A DNA stretch of 64,000 nt from Corallococcus sp. AS-1-6 (GTDB taxonomy: Bacteria; Myxococcota; Myxococcia; Myxococcales; Myxococcaceae): positions 186,001-250,000 of the forward strand of contig NZ_JAIQDE010000009.1 of the NCBI RefSeq assembly GCF_020037015.1, read 5' to 3'. The notes under the pieces were generated by a model that was not told the DNA's origin, searched no databases, and saw only the letters and a list, made by a program, of their open reading frames with translations. Positions 61,518 through 64,000 of this stretch are shown piece after piece. A program made the position numbers and the translations under genes. Position 1 is the stretch's first letter. Every line of letters starts with the position of its first letter.

Positions 61518-61793
61518 TCAGCGGGCGAGGCCGCAGGCCTTCTTGCCCTCTTCGGTCTCGATGGCGCGGCAGTCGCAGCCGTCGAGCCTCGCCTCGCAGA
61601 CCATCTCGTCCTCGGCGGTGGGCTCCACGCGGCCTTCCTCGTCGGCGGCGCGCTGCTGGCAGGCCTGCTTCTCCACCGAGTTCAGGGCGCACTCGCAGAG
61701 CTTCTCGGACAACTCGCGGCAAGCGCTCTTGCACGCGGTGAGTCCGGAGAGGGAGGCGCAGAGGACGGCGGCGGTGAGCAGGAAGCGACGCAT
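61518..61793 (-). CDS. Small Cys-rich lipoprotein
   Basis: A 91-residue predicted lipoprotein with lipobox LSGLTAC and about ten Cys in the full sequence (CKSAC, CECAL, CQQR, CEARLDGCDC, CGLAR). The mature part is acidic. The Cys spacing suggests several disulfides in the periplasm or outer surface. I do not recognise a family. ATG 61793 was chosen because the longer form has no hydrophobic lead. It stands alone on the minus strand between the acyltransferase and the second Wzy-like gene, which it diverges from. Confidence 0.7.
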   Translation of the reverse strand: MRRFLLTAAVLCASLSGLTACKSACRELSEKLCECALNSVEKQACQQRAADEEGRVEPTAEDEMVCEARLDGCDCRAIETEEGKKACGLAR

Positions 61794-61980
61794 GGGGTCG
61801 GGGGAAGATGCCAGATGGTTCCCCGGATGCAAGCGGTGTCCCGGGCGGCCCGTTCATTCGCGGGCCCCCGCCCTGGAGGCAGGCCGCGCCAGGGGAGGAG
61901 GCGTCCAGGCGCCGCGTCCGCTGGCCGGGGGGACACGCCCCGGAGGTCCGCGAGGAGCGTGACATACTCCCGCGCCGCGC
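61794..61980. promoter_or_regulatory. Divergent region Cys-rich lipoprotein / Wzy-like gene
   Basis: A 187-base spacer that should hold both promoters. A short 6-bp hairpin (CCGGGG 61925-61930 / CCCCGG 61938-61943) is the only structure seen. No promoter motif was convincing. Confidence 0.3.
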
Positions 61981-64000
61981 ATGGCTCCTGGCTCCCACCG
62001 CGTCTCCCGGTACACCGTCTACGCGGAGGCCGCGCTCGCGGCGCTCGTGGTGCTGGGCCCGGTGGCGCTCGGCGGCGCCGCGCGCTGGGTGTCCTGGCCG
62101 CTGGGCGTGCTGTCCGGGGCCGCGGCGGTGCTGGCCTTCGTGGGCGCCCGGCGGCAGGGAGAGACCCCTCGCGTGCCGCTCCTCGCCGCGCCGCTGGTGG
62201 GCGCGGTGCTGCTGTGCGCGTTGCAGCTCGTGCCGCTGCCCCCCGGGCTGCTCGCATGGGTGAGCCCGGAGGCCGCGGCGCTGCGCGAGGACGTGCTCGT
62301 CCCGCTGGGGCTCACGGGTTGGCGGCCGGTGTCGCTGGAGCCTTCCGCCACCTGGCGGGAGCTGGCGAAGCACGCGGCCTACCTCCTCACGTTCGTCGCG
62401 GCGGTGCAGGTGTGCCGTGCTCGCGCGTCGCGGCAGCGGCTGCTCGCGGTGCTGGCGTTCACGGGCGCGGCGGTGGCGGCGGTGGGGCTGGGGCATGCGC
62501 TGTTCGGCGTGGAGGCGCTGTTCGGGCTGCGGGCGTACGTGCACGCGCGTCCGCCCCTGGTGACGCCGTTCGGGAACCCCAACCACCTGGCGGGCTTCCT
62601 GGGGCTGTGCGCGACGGTGGCGGTGGGGCTCGCGCTGTCGAAGCAGCCGCGGTCGCGCGCGTGGCCCTTCGCGATGGCGGCGCTCGTCTCCGGCGCGGGC
62701 GTGCTGCTGTCGCTGTCTCGCGCGGGCATCGTGTTCTTCGTCTTCGGGCAGGTGCTGCTCGCCGCGTGGCTGGTGAAGCAGCGTCGCGAGGCGCGCACCC
62801 CCGCCAGGCCCGCGTGGGGCAAGGGCGCGGCGGTGCTGCTGGGGCTGCTGGCGACGCTGTCCGTGGGCGCGTACCTGGCGGCGGATCAACTGTGGGCGGA
62901 GGCGCGCACCGTGGACGGCGTGGAGTCCCTGCGCCGCGGCAAGATGGAGCCCTGGCCGATGATGGCCCGCGCGGCCCGCGCGTTCCCGGTGCTGGGCATG
63001 GGGCGCGGCGCGTTCGAAACCGCCTTCCCGCGCTTCCAGACCGAGCCCAACCCCAACACCTTCACGCACCCGGAGAACGCGGTGCTGCAGGTGGCGGCGG
63101 AGTGGGGCGTGCCGGGACTGCTGCTGCTCGGGCTGGCCCTCTGGGCCTTCGTGAAGCGCGTGCGGCGCGAGGACCACGGGCCCGTGGAGCTGGCGGCGCT
63201 GTCCGGCGTGGCGGCGCTGGCGTTGCACAACCTCTTCGACTTCAGCCTGGAGCTGCCCGCGTGCGCGGTGGCGGTGGTGGTGGCGCTGGGCGCGGTGGCC
63301 CGGCCCCGTGAGGCCGAGCGCATGGCCGCGCGCCGCACGAAGACGGGCACGCTGCCCGTCAGGCCCGCGCTGGCGCTGGCGGCGGGGCTCACGGTCGTGA
63401 CGCTCGTCGCGCTCGTGCCGGGACGGCGGAGGATGGCGGACGCGGAGGCGCTGCTGGCGGAGCGCGTGGCGGCGCGGGCGCCGGGCGCGGAGGTGCGAGC
63501 GCTGGGACTCCAGCTCATCGACGCGCACCCGGCGGACTACCTGCTGTACCGGCTGATGGCGATGGCCTCCGTGTCGGATGGCGCGGAAGGCGCGAAGGAC
63601 GCGCTGGGCTTCGTCAATCACACGCTGTACCTGCGCCCCCTGGACGCGCCCGCGCACCGCGTGGCCGCCAGGGCCCTGCTGCACCTGGGCCGGCGCGAGC
63701 AGGCCTTCCTGGAGTACCGGCTCGCGCACGATGCCGGGGACACGCGCGTGCTCATCAGCGAGGCGATGCCCCGGGCCCGCACGGTCGAGGAGCTGAAGAC
63801 CCTCACGCCCGAAGCGCCCGGGCAGGTGGTGGAGCTGGCGGAGGCGCTGCTCGCCGGGCCGTCGCGTCGCGCGCTGGGGCTCGAATGGCTCGTCTGGGCG
63901 CGTGAGCACTTCGAGGGCCGGCCCGAAGCCACCGCGCTGTGGATGCAGGAGGCGCGCGGACGGCTGGCCCAGGGAGAGCTCCCCGCGGCGGAGGCGGCCT
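61981..64000 (+). CDS. O-antigen ligase/polymerase-like membrane protein (3' end cut by window)
   Basis: At least 673 residues; the frame is open to the last base. The N-terminal 420 residues have about ten TM helices with the Wzy_C family signature TPFGNPNHLAGFLGL near residue 199 and LLSLSRAGIVFF near 240. A periplasmic loop (PVLGMGRGAFETAFPRFQTE) and HPENAVLQVAAEWGVPGLLLL follow. After the last TM, residues from about 475 form a helical, TPR-like tail (ALGFVNHTLYLRPLDAPAHR). It joins or ligates glycan chains in the periplasm. It is the second Wzy/WaaL-like gene of the locus, so one may be polymerase and the other ligase. Confidence 0.87.
   Translation, partial: MAPGSHRVSRYTVYAEAALAALVVLGPVALGGAARWVSWPLGVLSGAAAVLAFVGARRQGETPRVPLLAAPLVGAVLLCALQLVPLPPGLLAWVSPEAAALREDVLVPLGLTGWRPVSLEPSATWRELAKHAAYLLTFVAAVQVCRARASRQRLLAVLAFTGAAVAAVGLGHALFGVEALFGLRAYVHARPPLVTPFGNPNHLAGFLGLCATVAVGLALSKQPRSRAWPFAMAALVSGAGVLLSLSRAGIVFFVFGQVLLAAWLVKQRREARTPARPAWGKGAAVLLGLLATLSVGAYLAADQLWAEARTVDGVESLRRGKMEPWPMMARAARAFPVLGMGRGAFETAFPRFQTEPNPNTFTHPENAVLQVAAEWGVPGLLLLGLALWAFVKRVRREDHGPVELAALSGVAALALHNLFDFSLELPACAVAVVVALGAVARPREAERMAARRTKTGTLPVRPALALAAGLTVVTLVALVPGRRRMADAEALLAERVAARAPGAEVRALGLQLIDAHPADYLLYRLMAMASVSDGAEGAKDALGFVNHTLYLRPLDAPAHRVAARALLHLGRREQAFLEYRLAHDAGDTRVLISEAMPRARTVEELKTLTPEAPGQVVELAEALLAGPSRRALGLEWLVWAREHFEGRPEATALWMQEARGRLAQGELPAAEAA

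Noticed and set aside
61449-63311. A 620-codon plus-strand frame overlapping the last Wzy-like gene
   Set aside because: Product is Gly/Ala/Arg-rich without hydrophobic helices; the frame starting at 61981 encodes the recognisable membrane protein.
1-64000. tRNA, rRNA, CRISPR, insertion sequence or prophage
   Set aside because: No cloverleaf-like or rRNA-like stretch, no repeat-spacer array, and no transposase or phage gene was seen in any gap or frame.

Overview
The window comes from a very GC-rich genome with strong G/C bias at third codon positions, many overlapping start/stop codons, and a gene set typical of a predatory myxobacterium. It holds a bacteriophytochrome signalling operon, type IV pilus tip genes with a PilY1 and a small cytochrome c, a three-domain LigD, many secreted lipoproteins, and a large polysaccharide locus. 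Myxococcota, most likely Myxococcaceae (Corallococcus/Myxococcus-like), is the best reading. This rests on gene content and composition, not on a database search.

Left part (1-14.6 kb): a 5'-truncated bacteriophytochrome histidine kinase is translationally coupled to a single-domain response regulator and a receiver-histidine kinase hybrid. After a DUF420 membrane protein comes a run of exported proteins. It comprises a large DUF1549-like protein with a CxxCH motif, a lipoprotein, a Tat-exported DUF1501 protein, a lipoprotein ending in a cytochrome-like CxxCH domain, and a 1238-residue lipoprotein with nine FG-GAP-type calcium motifs. An EamA transporter faces this block.

Middle part (14.6-37.1 kb): DNA ligase D lies divergent to a ferritin-like protein and formimidoylglutamate deiminase (hutF). 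Two tandem paralogous lipoproteins follow, each joining a BamC-like N-terminal region to a ChaN/TIKI/EreA-like C-terminal domain. Next come an ArgE-type deacetylase, a DUF2652 cyclase-like protein and mfd. A six-gene minor-pilin/PilY1/cytochrome operon is transcribed leftward (pilX, tfcP-like, pilY1, pilV, pilW, fimU-like). It has a near-consensus sigma-54 promoter and a strong hairpin after its last gene. Two small exported proteins, one of them a cytochrome c, lie just upstream.

Right part (37.1-64 kb): a Wzx/Wzy-type polysaccharide locus. It encodes a GT-C-like membrane protein, a GT2-methyltransferase fusion, a Wzc-type tyrosine autokinase, seven GT4-like glycosyltransferases, two O-antigen polymerase/ligase-like proteins, and a Wzx flippase. 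It also encodes a ROK sugar kinase, a WecA/MraY-like initiating transferase with an extra C-terminal domain, two PF14907-like nucleotidyltransferase proteins, UDP-glucose dehydrogenase and an acyltransferase. Together these cover precursor supply, initiation on the lipid carrier, chain extension, flipping, polymerisation and length control. No outer-membrane export (Wza-like) protein is in the window. No rRNA, tRNA, CRISPR array, insertion sequence or phage gene was seen, and no gap between genes reaches 300 bases.
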